Shown: positions 36,215-47,836 of the stretch, piece after piece | How positions within the stretch are numbered: the first letter of the stretch is position 1 | Layout: each line of letters begins with the position of its first letter | Origin: Urophycis tenuis | Taxonomy: Eukaryota; Chordata; Actinopteri; Gadiformes; Phycidae | Assembly (NCBI GenBank): GCA_036785325.1 | Contig: JAXIVH010000042.1 | Location: 47,501 to 111,500 of the forward strand | Reading direction: 5' to 3' | DNA: 64,000 nt | The notes under the pieces: generated by a model | What the model saw: only the letters and a program-made list of their open reading frames with translations | What the model was told of the DNA's origin: nothing | The model's database searches: none | Made by a program: the position numbers and the translations under genes

Positions 36215-36835
36215 TGTTTCATGACACATTGTTAACAATTGCTGTGGCCCCACAACAACCATAGCTGGTCTAATGACAAAAGTCACAGCTAAGGCTGGAC
36301 TCAGTAGTGGAGGAGCTATGACATCAGGAGGAGGTGCCACTCAGGGAGCAATAGGAGGAGGAGGAAGTTCTCCACAGGGAGCAACAGGAATGTTGAATGT
36401 AGTAGGAGTACAGCTGTTTATCCCAGTAGTCATCATACCTTTCTCCTTTGCAGTTCAGAGTCAAGACAGTAATGCTGGCCCAAATAGAGCTACAGCTAGC
36501 CCAACAATGTGCACCACTGGCCAAACTACTAACAATATCAGCCCAAATATAACAACCATAGCTGTTCTGACAGCTACAACCCCAACCGGCTGAATTCCAA
36601 AAACAACTGCAACAACCCTAGCTGGCCTCAGTAGTGAAGGAGCTATAAAAGCAGAAGTACTACACAGGGAGCAACAGAAGATGGACTAACGAATGTAGAA
36701 GTGGATATCTCAGAAGCTGTAGCACTTTATCCTCTTCAGTTATGAACAGTTTTCTTGTACAATTGCTCATTGAAATCACAGCAAAGCTTTAAATTTGTAT
36801 TTGATATGTTGGTAAATTATTTAATGTTAGTATTG

Positions 36836-36872
<37 letters not shown>

Positions 36873-37035
36873 TATATATGAATATTTTTCAAATGTTAAA
36901 TTAAATCATAAATTATTAAGTGTTAGTATCTGTACTATATACAGTAAATATATATATAGGGTAAATATAAATATTTTGCAAATGTTCACATATATGGGTC
37001 TGTATCAATAAATAAAGTACTTTGTTGTGAAATCA
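36215..37035 (+). pseudogene. 3' UTR of gene B containing two decayed C-terminal modules
   Basis: After the gene B stop, a seventh module (start 36294) continues in a different frame, still reading GLSSGGAMTSGGGATQG and the hydrophobic block up to a stop near 36593. An eighth (start 36621) is frameshifted and ends near 36800, resembling the truncated terminal type (GCACTTTATCCTCTTCAG). These are former coding repeats now outside the frame, unless alternative splicing joins them. The rest is AT-rich, with (AT)n at 36841-36868. Confidence 0.65.
37007..37016 (+). terminator. Candidate polyadenylation signal of gene B
   Basis: Two overlapping AATAAA hexamers (37007-37012 and 37011-37016) in AT-rich sequence, about 0.8 kb after the stop codon, followed by TTGTTGTG. 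They are the best candidates downstream of gene B. Confidence 0.5.
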
Positions 37036-38698
37036 TACCTGAAAAAGCTATTTCAATCAATCTTGGAGATTAAAGATTTTCATTTAAATGCATATGTCCA
37101 ACTGATAAAAGCTGTAATAGTAGGAATATTAGGAACAGGGTGTCACATCCATGCATTCAATCACAAGCTGCAGGTTGGTGACATGCTTTAGCAGACCCAA
37201 CCCTCGTTGATGTGTTACCGGCATGTTCTGGTTTTGGTTCATTTTGTTTTCAAATGTAATAATAAGTCAAATCCACTAAGATCAATGGCACATGTTACTG
37301 CCTTAGACCATGTGAAATGTACAATAAATCTAACAGAATAGAGCAGAGATGTTGCATATCTGCAGGGGAGCTCACAAAACAGGTAAGTCTGGCTTTTCTG
37401 CCCTGCCACAAATGTGATCCGCCTAGCAGAGGTAAACTGTACCACTCCAGAATGTTTCTGGAAACCATGACATGACTTGTAGGCTTCCCCACCTGACCAA
37501 GGCCCCCTTTGCACGAAGGGAAGACACAGATATTTCCCTGCAGTGGCCTCTCATTTACACAAAAACCCAGTTTTATCACAGAAAACCATTATTTCTAAAA
37601 CCTCCGGCCAAAGTGGAGCTTTCTGAAAACGGCGGTTATGTGTTGCCATGTCAACTGTGAAAAACAGGGTTTTAGGTTCTCAAACCTCACATTATGCGCC
37701 AGAAAACACTCAACATCAACAAAACTCAACTCAACTCAACTTCACTTTATTGTCATTGCACAAGAAACACAGAGTGATTTTTGGCAGCGAAATGTCATTG
37801 CTATGGTTTCCAGCAGACACAGAGAATGAGCAGGTGTATTATGTATAAATACATCTATAGAAAAATAATAAAAAAATATACAGAAATATATAAATAGAGT
37901 GCACTGCAAATGAACTGGATATAAGTTAGATACAGTACAGATAGTACTATATACAGACAGTACTAGAAAAAGTGTCAGTGTAGGTATGGGAATAGAAATG
38001 TGGAACATTTTAGCAGCAGGGTGGAGATTTCACACATTGATAGGGAGTATTGCACTGGAAGTATTGAAAGTATTTCACTGAAATTGGTGGGGGGGGTTAT
38101 TTGGCAATCATGCCCTATGTTTACAGTTTGTTTGGCTATTTATGTGGGTTGATGTAAATGACAACTTTTTGGAAAACAATGTTGTGTGCTCAATGTTATT
38201 ATTGAAAACGGAGGGGGGGGCGAATATTATTTCCTCTAAATACCCGGCTATGTGTAAATGTGGCCTAAGACAGCAGTTAATGTAGTCAAAGGACGACGGG
38301 GTCTGGAAGCCATGTGGAGGAGCTGACCGACTCACAGCCGTGTTAACAAAGGTGCTGAATCTTCCAGGTAGTTACTTGTTGTTTTTCTGTACTGATTGAC
38401 AATCAGCGTTTATACATTGCAGATGGAGAACTGGATTGGCCAACAGGGACTTGGCATCAGTCAACCAATTAGAAAAGAGAATTGGAACCACACACTCATA
38501 TGGGTGGTGAGCCAGCTCTCAATAAAGGAAGTAAAAACAAACAGAAGTGACAAACATTGGAAAACAGCGACATCATGTTGAATGCAAAGAACCACAATTC
38601 CTTGGAATACACTCACCTACATATGTAGGTAAGCATGTACGTACACACGCTCGGTGCATCATGTCTTATGTATGTTGTAATTAGCGCGTCATTGCAGA
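37036..38698. other. Intergenic region between genes B and C
   Basis: No gene recognised. Apart from a minus-strand LINE 3' end (37718-38045) the sequence is unique. Frames up to 94 codons have no recognisable domain. A block homologous to the gene A promoter begins abruptly at about 38699. Confidence 0.5.
37718..38045 (-). mobile_element. LINE 3' end fragment, minus strand
   Basis: Plus-strand CAACTTCACTTTATTGTCATTGCACAAG... is the reverse of the common fish LINE 3' terminus (TGACAATAAAGTGAAGTTGA). The adjoining AT-rich 3' UTR reaches about 38045. No coding portion was seen. Confidence 0.6.
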
Positions 38699-38821
38699 GA
38701 ACCACACCTTGAGAAGGAAGAACAAATATTCAACCTCTGAATGGATTGACGTTGTCTTGTCTCTGATGTCATCCACCTTCTCTATCCTTCTTATAAAGAC
38801 CGGGTCCAGCTGCTGACAGAG
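38699..38821 (+). promoter_or_regulatory. Promoter of mucin-like gene C
   Basis: Near-identical copy of the gene A promoter; the offset between matching positions is a constant 32,570 bp from the start of the block to the end of exon 2. TATA box TATAAAG at 38792-38798. The GATGTCATCCACCTTCTC motif precedes it. Start site inferred near 38822. Confidence 0.7.
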
Positions 38822-38916
38822 CAGAGCCAGGACCAGCAGCCAACACTACCCTCCAAGACTTGAGAGCAACAGTTTCACGCTCCACAGCAGCCATCCGTCA
38901 AGTCCGCACTACAGCA
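38822..38916 (+). other. Non-coding exon 1 of mucin-like gene C
   Basis: Same sequence as gene A exon 1, ending at the donor GTAAGT (38917). Intron 1 carries the two-copy 11-bp GCACTCTCTTA element just after the donor. Start coordinate approximate. Confidence 0.65.
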
Positions 38917-39232
38917 GTAAGTATGGTGAAGCACTCTCTTAGCACTCTCTTAGCACTAGACATGCAACCACACAGCCTAGTTAGGGCATCTGTACCACAG
39001 AGCAGGACTGTACCTTCATTAGCATGACATGAAAGCTAGATTTCTCCAACTCAATTGAATGTAATATTGAAATGTGATTCAAACTTTGCAATTAGAAAAG
39101 CATTCTTGACTGCATGTGTGTACAGTGAAGTAATGTATTGAGTCTTATTCCATGGTCTGCTGATGTTCTGGTAAATACTTTCTCCAGTTTTCTGCTAGCT
39201 CTAACCATGGTGCTAAATGTTTTCAGGAAGCA

Positions 39233-39712
39233 ATGAACTCGCATACAATGGTGGGCAAGATTTGCATCATTCTCCTCCTTCTAGTTGGTAAGTCATGAAA
39301 AGAAAATGGTTGTTTTCATTCTTATATTTTTTACGTCAATTAACACTGAGAAACATGAAAAACATTTTCCAAACGTTTTAATTTTAAAACAGCGAGTGGC
39401 AACACCCAAACTACGACAGTTATGCCACCAACTACTACAACCACAGCTGTTCCTACAACAACCACGGCTGTTCCTACAACTACCACAGCTGTTCCTACAA
39501 CAACCACAGCTGTTCCAACAACAACCATGGCTGTTCCTACAACCACAGCTGTTCAAACAACAGCTTTTCCTACAACCACAGCTGTTTCTACAACTACCAC
39601 AGCAGTTCCTACAACTACCACAGCTGTTACAACAACCACAAGTTCATCCTCTTTTAACAACATGAGTTTTGTATTTATTCTGATTGCTGTTGCAACAAAT
39701 GTGCTTCATTAA
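39233..39712 (+). CDS. Mucin-like gene C: 124-residue Thr-rich GPI-type protein
   Basis: CDS is join(39233..39287, 39393..39712). The signal-peptide exon reads MNSHTMVGKICIILLLLV, differing from gene A at residue 4 (His for Arg). The mature part again opens ASGNTQTTTVMPP, then has about ten TTTTAVP-like units. The C-terminus is a textbook GPI-attachment signal by eye: a small-residue spacer (TTTSSSSFNN) followed by a purely hydrophobic end (MSFVFILIAVATNVLH). This suggests a short O-glycosylated stalk anchored in the outer leaflet. Units with changed residues (TTTMAVP, AVQTTAFP) show drift from gene A. The gene is a recent duplicate of gene A at its 5' end, while the repeat number and 3' ends differ. 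Confidence 0.78.
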
Positions 39713-39713
39713 A
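39708..39713 (+). terminator. ATTAAA polyadenylation signal overlapping the gene C stop codon
   Basis: The last codons read CAT TAA AG, so the variant signal ATTAAA (39708-39713) contains the TAA stop. No AATAAA follows closely. If used, the mRNA would have a 3' UTR of only about 10-30 nt. Confidence 0.4.
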
Positions 39714-41273
<1,560 letters not shown>

Positions 41274-41275
41274 AT

Positions 41276-41669
41276 GATAACATTAATACCGATTACTATG
41301 AGCCATAGTCAACTACACTGCTATAATTCATGTCAGGGCTTTAGCCCCACCACCGATGTAGTTTGGGCTAGCCTGCCATCAGACTCGCATGTGTTGGCCG
41401 AGGCATAAACAAGGACAATGGACGAATGTCTTCTAGAACTAAAGCTATTGAGCATATTATCTTCAGTTCCTATGGACGTTTCCCCTGCCCTAGCAACACT
41501 CTTAAGTCTCTTAAACTCATGGTGAGCGTCAGTAAGTAGAATCACATTTGTTCCTTTCAGATATGCGCAACTACTTACATAAGTAGACATAAAGGTACAC
41601 AGCCGCTCACAGCATCGTGTCTCATGCATGTTGTTCTGTAGTTTTTAGAGAACATGTCAGGGCGCGTCA
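41276..41669. other. Unique sequence, no gene seen
   Basis: About 390 bp between the CA tract and the mucin promoter relic; no domain or splice pattern that I can support. Confidence 0.4.
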
Positions 41670-41728
41670 CTGCAGACCACACCTTGAGAAGGAACAACAA
41701 ATATTCAACCTCTGAATGGATTGACGTT

Positions 41729-42382
41729 AGGCGAGTTTCAGATCGTTTGCATTTGCGCATTTGTTGTAACGAGACTTGAGAAGATCCGGCGGAACTCGTC
41801 ATAATCATGTCAAGTTCCCGTCTGGTCAAGGCGGAGGTGAACTTCTCGTTAACAACTTCCGTTCTTCGTAGCAGACGAGTTCGAGGCATTGGATCTCCCC
41901 TTATTGATGCAGGCTGAGGAGCAAATGCGATTAATTTTCTGCATGCACAATGGCTTGGCTATGTGGAGAAATGTGTAAATAAAATAAATAAAATAAAAAA
42001 TGCATGATGAGTGATGAAGTGAAAGTTCACAAAATCGTCTCTTTTTAATCTCTTTTTAATATGCATAGTTTGGGAGAGGGCACCAGACATGCCTCTCTAA
42101 AAGGTGTAACGTCACTTCTGACGTGGATAATTTAATGTTGGTATTCCAACCAACCAGGGCAAAGTTGAGAGGATGTTGAGGGGAGTGTCTTATGTCCGCA
42201 CTTGCTCGAGAGAACATGCCCAGAAAAGCAGGCGGAAGTTGTTATCCTGAAACCACGCGAGTTTTGAAAGCCAGGTGAATCGTCGCATCGGAAGTTCATC
42301 AGAGGTATTTCTGAAGTTTTCATCCCAGAATGCATTCTGAAGCATGGCAAACGAAGCTGCATGCCTCATCTTAAACTCGCCT
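41729..42382. mobile_element. 654-bp DNA element, AGGCGAGTTT inverted ends, 3-bp target duplication
   Basis: Inserted into the mucin promoter relic. Ends are AGGCGAGTTT and AAACTCGCCT, flanked by GTT on both sides (41726-41728 and 42383-42385); uninterrupted copies have a single GTT there. Inside the 10-bp perfect ends the inverted match becomes weak. A 3-bp duplication would suit a Harbinger- or CACTA-type element, but GTT and these termini are not diagnostic. Frames inside (up to about 120 codons, minus strand) lack recognisable transposase motifs, so it is non-autonomous. Confidence 0.7.
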
Positions 42383-42409
42383 GTTGTCTTGTCTCTGATG
42401 TCATCCACC

Positions 42410-42911
42410 TGTTACGGCTCGCTCCTCTTCACCTTCACATCCACCCCTCCCCCTTCACTGACTGCTCCATGGCTCAGCTCAGCACACCTGCTCTCCCTCA
42501 CCAATCTCCGCACCTGTCTGCCATCTACAATCAACTGCTGCCAGTACAAAAGCCCAGTCTGCACTTCACTCTACGCCAGAGCTTCACCTGTTAACACGTA
42601 TGGTAAAGTACAGGCCAGCCTACAGTTTAGCTCTCTAGAGTTATAGTAGAATTATTTAGCTTCACAGATCTTGCCAAGCTGCTAGCTTCATGCAGTTGCA
42701 GTCTTTGTTCTTTTTTTTCCCACTGACCCTGCCTCTCCTCTCTTCTGCAGTCTCTGGAGATCCAAGTTCAGCTGAGCCAACCTGCGGAGCCACCTAGACT
42801 CACCTACTCCTATCCCCACACAAAGACTATCAATAAATACGCCCACGGGCGTTACCTGAACCTATGTCTCCTCATTGCTGTGCACTTGGGTCACAATCAC
42901 CAGCCCTAACA
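42410..42911 (+). mobile_element. Solo LTR with 5-bp target duplication
   Basis: 502-bp insertion in the mucin promoter relic with ends TGTTACGGCT and AGCCCTAACA (TG...CA, short inverted repeat) and CCACC on both sides (42405-42409 and 42912-42916). AATAAATACGCCCACGGGCG near 42832 may hold its polyA signal. No internal retroelement genes adjoin it, so it is a solo LTR left by recombination. Confidence 0.75.
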
Positions 42912-42961
42912 CCACCTTCTCTATCCTTCTTATAAAGACCGGGTCCAGCTGCTGACAGAGC

Positions 42962-43266
42962 TTCTAGTTAATCATTACTAATGATTAAGAGATTGATTAT
43001 GGTGTAATATTCTTAATTTAAATTAACTTAATTAAATTGTTCTTTTTTTGTTCTTATTTTTATTAGTATTCAGAATGTCACATACACCTATTTAAATTTT
43101 TCATATTCTATGTATATGAAAAACAGTATACTTATTCAAGTAGAGAAATTAATTATTAGAATAAAATAAACAAACACACAAATGAACAAACAAAAATAAT
43201 ACCATAGTAACAATAAAACTGGGAGAAATACTTTTCAATAAAGTAAAGAAATACAATCAGGCCGTT
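42962..43266. other. AT-rich sequence resembling the 3' flank of gene C
   Basis: 42964-43030 resembles 39740-39800 (GATTATGGTGTAATATTCTT versus ATCATGGTGTAATGTTCTTC). Beyond that it is AT-rich, without a gene. Confidence 0.45.
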
Positions 43267-43267
43267 T

Positions 43268-43610
43268 ATCTGTGACATAGGGCGTATTCACACCAGGAAA
43301 GTCCTTTGGTCTGCTTATTTAATCCGGACCAAAATACAATGTTTCTTTTTTGGTTCGGTGCGGTTCCTGTTCACATTGCACTTTTCGCAAGTGGACCAGA
43401 ATTTGTCAACAAACCCACATATGCGCAAAGATCGTTCAATCATTGGACAAAAAGCTCTGGGGTCAGGGTAAAGCGGTAAGGGAAAAAAGGGGGGAAAGCG
43501 CCGGTTAAAGTGATGGTCCAGAGTAAAATTCACCCTGAGGTAATTTCCACCAATAATCCAGCCAAATACCCCCTCAGATGCATTTTTAGCGACGGTCAAT
43601 ATTTATCAAG
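43268..43610. mobile_element. Possible non-autonomous DNA repeat
   Basis: Starts GGGCGTATTCACACCAGGAA and continues with TTTGGTTCGGTGCGGTTC, wording familiar from dispersed fish repeats. The ends could not be confirmed and no target duplication was found. Low-confidence call. Confidence 0.3.
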
Positions 43611-44163
43611 TTTAGGGGTATCAGCCGAATGGCTTAGTATTGGAGTGTCCGGTACAATGTGTATATCTCGTAAATTACCCCACTAATAATGAATGCATGG
43701 ATTGTTACCCAACTTCTGTAGTAGTACATATATGGTCTGTACTCACAAAACGAGGCCTTTTAAAGTTTGTAAGTTCACCAGAAGTTTATTTAAAAGAGCA
43801 CTTTTCTGATAGCTTCAACTCGCTGTTGCTAAGGCTACCGCTGCGTCGACGTCTCTTCCGTCTTTCCGGATAAGTTCGTAAAAGTCCTCTTCAAAACTCA
43901 CAAGTGTAAGGAAAAAGTTAGTGAATTCAACACTCCATCGAAATGTATTGACAACTGGAATAATTGAATATCGAAATTAGATTTAGCTTAGCTTTATTAA
44001 GTTATGACAACCGAATAGTTATTGTTTCTTTCCATTAAATAGTATTGTCTTGAGCAGGCCCTGCAACTGAAAATGTAGGCTATGAATTACAAGGGATTTA
44101 GGATTTGCCAGAGTCTAGCTTTTAGGTCACCCTAAAAGGGACTAGAATGCAGGAAATCGCATC
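43611..44163. other. Unique sequence, no gene recognised
   Basis: Only short frames (77 codons at best) with no recognisable motif. Ends where a minus-strand LINE fragment begins. Confidence 0.4.
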
Positions 44164-44836
44164 TTAGAAATTAAAAATTTTCTGGGGGAGAACCCCCAGA
44201 CCCACCTCTGGACTAAGCCCCGGATGTACACAAAGTCTGGCTCCACCCCTGGCCCATCTCAAGCCGCCGCCGCGGGTCTTACCGTTAGTGAGTGCTCTGT
44301 CCGCTCGGTAGCATGTTAGCTGGTTGAGCTGAATGGCGGAGTCCGGTATGTTGTTGTTTAGCCATGTTTCTGTGAAAACGAAAACACAGCACTCTCTCAC
44401 AGTCCGCTGGGATGATCTCAGAAGGTGTAGCTCATCCAGTTTGTTGTCCAAGGAGCGTACATTGGCGAGTACGATGGACGGTATAGCCGGCTTGTTTGGA
44501 TTAGCCGCTAGCCTCGCCCGGATACCTCCGCGCTTCCCCCGCTTCTGCCTTCTCCTTTCACCGCTTCCTCTGCGGGTGCGCTGCAGTAGTGGGGGTCGGT
44601 GTCGAAGTGGGCCGCCGGAGTAGTCCGAGATCGTGTAGCTCCTTGGCGAGTGCCGGGTTTAGTCCGTGAATAGCGTGGTGTCTGATGTTGAAAAGAGTCC
44701 CACGGCTGTATGTGCGCCTTGGGACGGGCAAACACGAAGAAAACACAAAATCACTCGGGCACACCGACAAAGACCAACATATATGCACCACATTTTCGGG
44801 ACAGAGAGGGGCCGCTGCGTCCGTACGCGCCGCCAT
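44164..44836 (-). mobile_element. 5' part of an L2-like LINE, minus strand
   Basis: On the minus strand it begins with an ATG at about 44836 (MAARTDAAAPLC) after TCCGG. It then shows GLNPALAKELHDLGLLRR, comparable to LLRSLGLLRR in the LINE at 47838, and an endonuclease segment (VFTETWLNNNIPDSAI, RADRALTNGKTRGGG) ending near 44200. Several frame changes are present, and no reverse transcriptase follows. A truncated fossil. Confidence 0.65.
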
Positions 44837-44842
44837 CCGGAA

Positions 44843-45000
44843 GTATGCATTGAAAGCATTGTGTATCGCCTTCCTAAAGTTTTTAATGCCGGGACAGTCC
44901 CAGAAGATGTGTTAATGGTTCGCGCTTTGGTGGCCACACTTTCTCCAGCAATCAGGGATGTTATTGCTATAATGAGATGCCTAAGATGGTGTAATGAAAT
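44843..45000 (-). mobile_element. Short fragment of L1-type ORF2 C-terminus
   Basis: Minus-strand translation gives HIFWDCPGIKNFRKAIH, the conserved cysteine-containing C-terminal block of L1-clade ORF2, with a stop just before it. Only about 150 bp can be assigned. Confidence 0.55.
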
Positions 45001-46015
45001 ATATTTTACATTTTTTCCAGTTAAACTCTCACCAGCTCATTATGATGGCACATTTCCATTGATTCTCACATATTAATGTCCATTCTTCCTCAGAAATATG
45101 TATCCCAGATTGCCATTTCGCTTAAATGTATGCTGTTGAATGATTTTTAAGGTCTAGAAAGCGTTTATAGATGGCTGATATCACTCCTTTACTGAGATGT
45201 GACTTATTTGCTTTTTTTAAACAGTTCTATGAGGCTGGAATTAGCCACTGTTACATTCTTAACATTTTTGTTAACATAATGTCACAACTGTAGGTATCTA
45301 AAGAAATCCTGCTTCTCCAACAGATATTTTCTTTAACCTAACCTCTAACCTTAGATTATGTCTATGCATCTTTATGCCTAAACATGTTTCAAGTGATTTA
45401 CTCCCTAAAACAAACACAAAGAACGTTTTCATAATAAAACAAAAAACACAATAACAGAGATTCCAAGGCTGAGGTCCTGACCCTTAACTGAACTGGAAAG
45501 AACGTCAAGCTGGGGAGGAAAACCTTTCCTATTCATAGGAAGATGGCCTCCACTGAAATTTCCCATCTGGGAGAAAAAGTCTTTGTCTGTCAGTGAAAAC
45601 TAGGCTAACTTAAGGTCTGATCCCTCCATTGTACATAATATTTTTTACCGTCATCAAGGAAGAGAAAATATTTATTTTTAGAGGGTAAAATATGTTTTAG
45701 AATTGGCACATTTTACCACCATTTCACATCTGGACATCTGTCCATTCACGGGTCCTCTTGCTGCGTGGTCAGCCATCTACGCCCTCGATGTCGTTCAACT
45801 GTTTATTTATGTCTGTGAAAATTCTGAATCTCCTCCAGAACGTTAGGCTAGTACTAACTGCCATGACTTGGTTTGAGCTAGCATCCTCACAAGGCGAGCC
45901 AGAGTTACCTCAGCCAACTACCTCGGTTTGCTGTTCAGTACCTTTTGTTCCGTCTCTTGTTGTCGTTCCCTTGTTCGCCCCAGACATTTTAAACGTGTGT
46001 AAGTAAAAACAAATA
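45001..46015. other. Intergenic sequence, no gene recognised
   Basis: About 1 kb with no recognisable exon; AT-rich in the first half. Confidence 0.4.
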
Positions 46016-46019
46016 TTAC

Positions 46020-46738
46020 TTGAATCTTGCACTTCTACTCCTCCATCATTGAGTCCATCCTCACCTCCTCCATCACCATCTGGTTCGCTGCTGCCACCGC
46101 CAAGGACAAGGGCAGACTGCAGCGCATCATTCGGTCTGCAGAGAAGGTGATTGGCTGCAATCTGCCGTCGCTCTAGGACCTGTACACCTCCAGGACCCTG
46201 AAGCGTGCAGGTAAGATTATGGCCGACCCCTCCCACCCCGGTCACCATCTCTTTGCATCACTCCCCTCTGGCAGGAGGCTGCGGTCCATCAGGACCAAAA
46301 CCTCACGGCATAAGAACAGTTTTTTCCCGTCTGCCACTAGCCTTGTCAACAAGGCCCGGAGCCCCCACTGACACTGACTCTCTCCCTCCCCCCACACAGA
46401 CCTACATGCTACATTAACGTGGCATCTTCAGATCGTCTGCGTTACATTAACGCACAGTGTGTACAGTGTGCACTCATTCGGGTCCACCATTTTTCCATTT
46501 TTCTCTGCATGCACTACTGCTCTGTATTCCATATTCATATTCATATTCATATTCATATTCATTGTACATTGTATATATATTTATTATAGTTATTTTACTT
46601 TTTTACTTTTTTACTTACTTATATTTTTAATACTGTTTTTTCTCTTGCACCAATTGTACCAAGTCGAATTCCTTGTAGGTGCAAACCTACTTGGCAATAA
46701 ACTTGATTCTGATTCTGATTCTGATTCTGAATCATTTT
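46020..46738 (+). mobile_element. L2-like LINE 3' end with (TGATTC)n tail
   Basis: Carries the C-terminal region after the RT (LQRIIRSAEKVIGCNLPSL, then a stop, then DLYTSRTLKRAGKI and SLPSGRRLRSIRTKTSRHKN), followed by an AT-rich 3' UTR, GCAATAAACTTGATTCTGAT and a short TGATTC repeat ending near 46733. Tail type and protein motifs are those of L2-clade elements. 5'-truncated, with an internal stop. Confidence 0.75.
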
Positions 46739-46811
46739 TGGTGTGAGATATATTGATTCTTGGAGGAGCTGTGCTCTCAAGCAGCCATTCGCTGTGCTGA
46801 CGTCACCGGAA

Positions 46812-47012
46812 CTGTCTGCTGATGTTCTGGTAAATACTTTGTCCAGTTTTCTGCTAGCTCTAACCATGGTGTTAAATGTTTTCAGGAAGCAATGAACTCA
46901 CGTACAATGGTGGGCGATATTTGCATCATCTCCTCCTTGTAGTTCGTAAGTCATGAATAGAAAATGGTTGTTTCAATTTCAATTTCAGTTTCAAAGTCAA
47001 TTAAAACTGAGA
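46812..47012 (+). pseudogene. Dead signal-peptide exon of a mucin paralog
   Basis: Matches the end of intron 1, exon 2 and part of intron 2 of genes A and C: acceptor TTTTCAG (46878-46884), ATG at 46892, translation MNSRTMVGDICIISSL then TAG. A single-base loss relative to gene A turns the leucine run out of frame and creates the stop. The Lys9 equivalent is Asp and the donor context is GTTCGTAAGT. No Thr-rich exon follows. Together with 41670-42961 it may be remains of one lost gene. Confidence 0.8.
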
Positions 47013-47830
47013 CAGACATGGGCATTTAGGAGATGCTTTTTTCCAAAGCGACTTACAAAGAGTACATTTGTCATAAGAAGGTGTAACCCTCATTAGTTTA
47101 CCTACGTAATTTATACCAGCATTTATAGGGTTAACTGCCGTTGTAACCCTCATTAGTTTGAGTGGGTAACGGCTGCGACCTGTCTGCAAGGCGGGGCTTG
47201 ATGTCCAGCTGGTCAAGCCCCGCCCATGTCACGAGGTCACACGCCAAGCCCTGCTACGTTATCGTGGTTTGTTCAGGGACAGTCGGGATTTCAGAAACTC
47301 GGTCGAAGCAGCGCCTGGATTTGCCTGGATGTCGGATTTCATGTTGTTCTTCCCTAGTAGCTACTACATAAACGTTTACTAAACGAACGTTTCAAGATAA
47401 ATGGAAATATTTAATTACTTGAAATGATTATTGATGTGAGGACACATTATTCCACTATATAGCAACAATGTAGCCTATTGTCTACTATATGACTATTTAA
47501 CTGAAGATTGCTATTTAGGGACCGAGCCTGTGAAACAGGACCGAGGTCCCTATTGTTTTCGATGTGTTTTTTCTTCTTCTTCTTCTTCTTCTTCTTCTTA
47601 TTATTATTATTTCAGGGATCTTTGACGTTGATTTGCACTATCTGAACATATACGAAAACTCAATTTTTTTTGGCAAACTTGTCAGGCCTGGTGAAAAATT
47701 ATATATTCTAGTTGTATTTGTATTTTTTATTTATATTTATATTTTTGATTCATTTAAATTAATAAAAATTAAGTGAACATAAAAAAGGTTTTTCGCATAG
47801 ACGTGTTTTTGCTATTAATAAACAGGTTTA
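47013..47830. other. Non-coding: DNA-repeat pieces and (TTC)n
   Basis: 47020-47085 (GGCATTTAGGAGATGCTTTT, CCAAAGCGACTTACAAAGAG) is a piece of a very common fish dispersed repeat. 47518-47560 forms a short hairpin-capable unit (AGGGACCGAG...CGAGGTCCCT), followed by (TTC)n and (TTA)n at 47570-47610. No gene. Confidence 0.5.
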
Positions 47831-47836
47831 TATAAG

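Larger units (their letters stand above)
41670..42961 (+). pseudogene. Mucin promoter relic split by two insertions
   Basis: Three pieces of the gene A/C promoter lie in order: 41670-41728 (ACCACACCTTGAGAAGGAA to GGATTGACGTT), 42383-42409 (GTTGTCTTGTCTCTGATGTC plus ATCCACC) and 42912-42961 (CCTTCTCTATCC to TATAAAGACCGGGTCCAGCT). The gaps are exactly filled by a 654-bp inverted-repeat element and a 502-bp solo LTR with target duplications. Right after the TATA region the homology jumps to sequence resembling the 3' flank of gene C (42964 onward), so exons are deleted. Dead copy. Confidence 0.8.

Noticed and set aside
6663..39712. Antifreeze glycoprotein genes
   Set aside because: AFGPs are (Thr-Ala/Pro-Ala)n with short spacers; here the units are TTTTTAVP-type with GPI-like or modular C-termini, and no Thr-Ala-Ala array is present.
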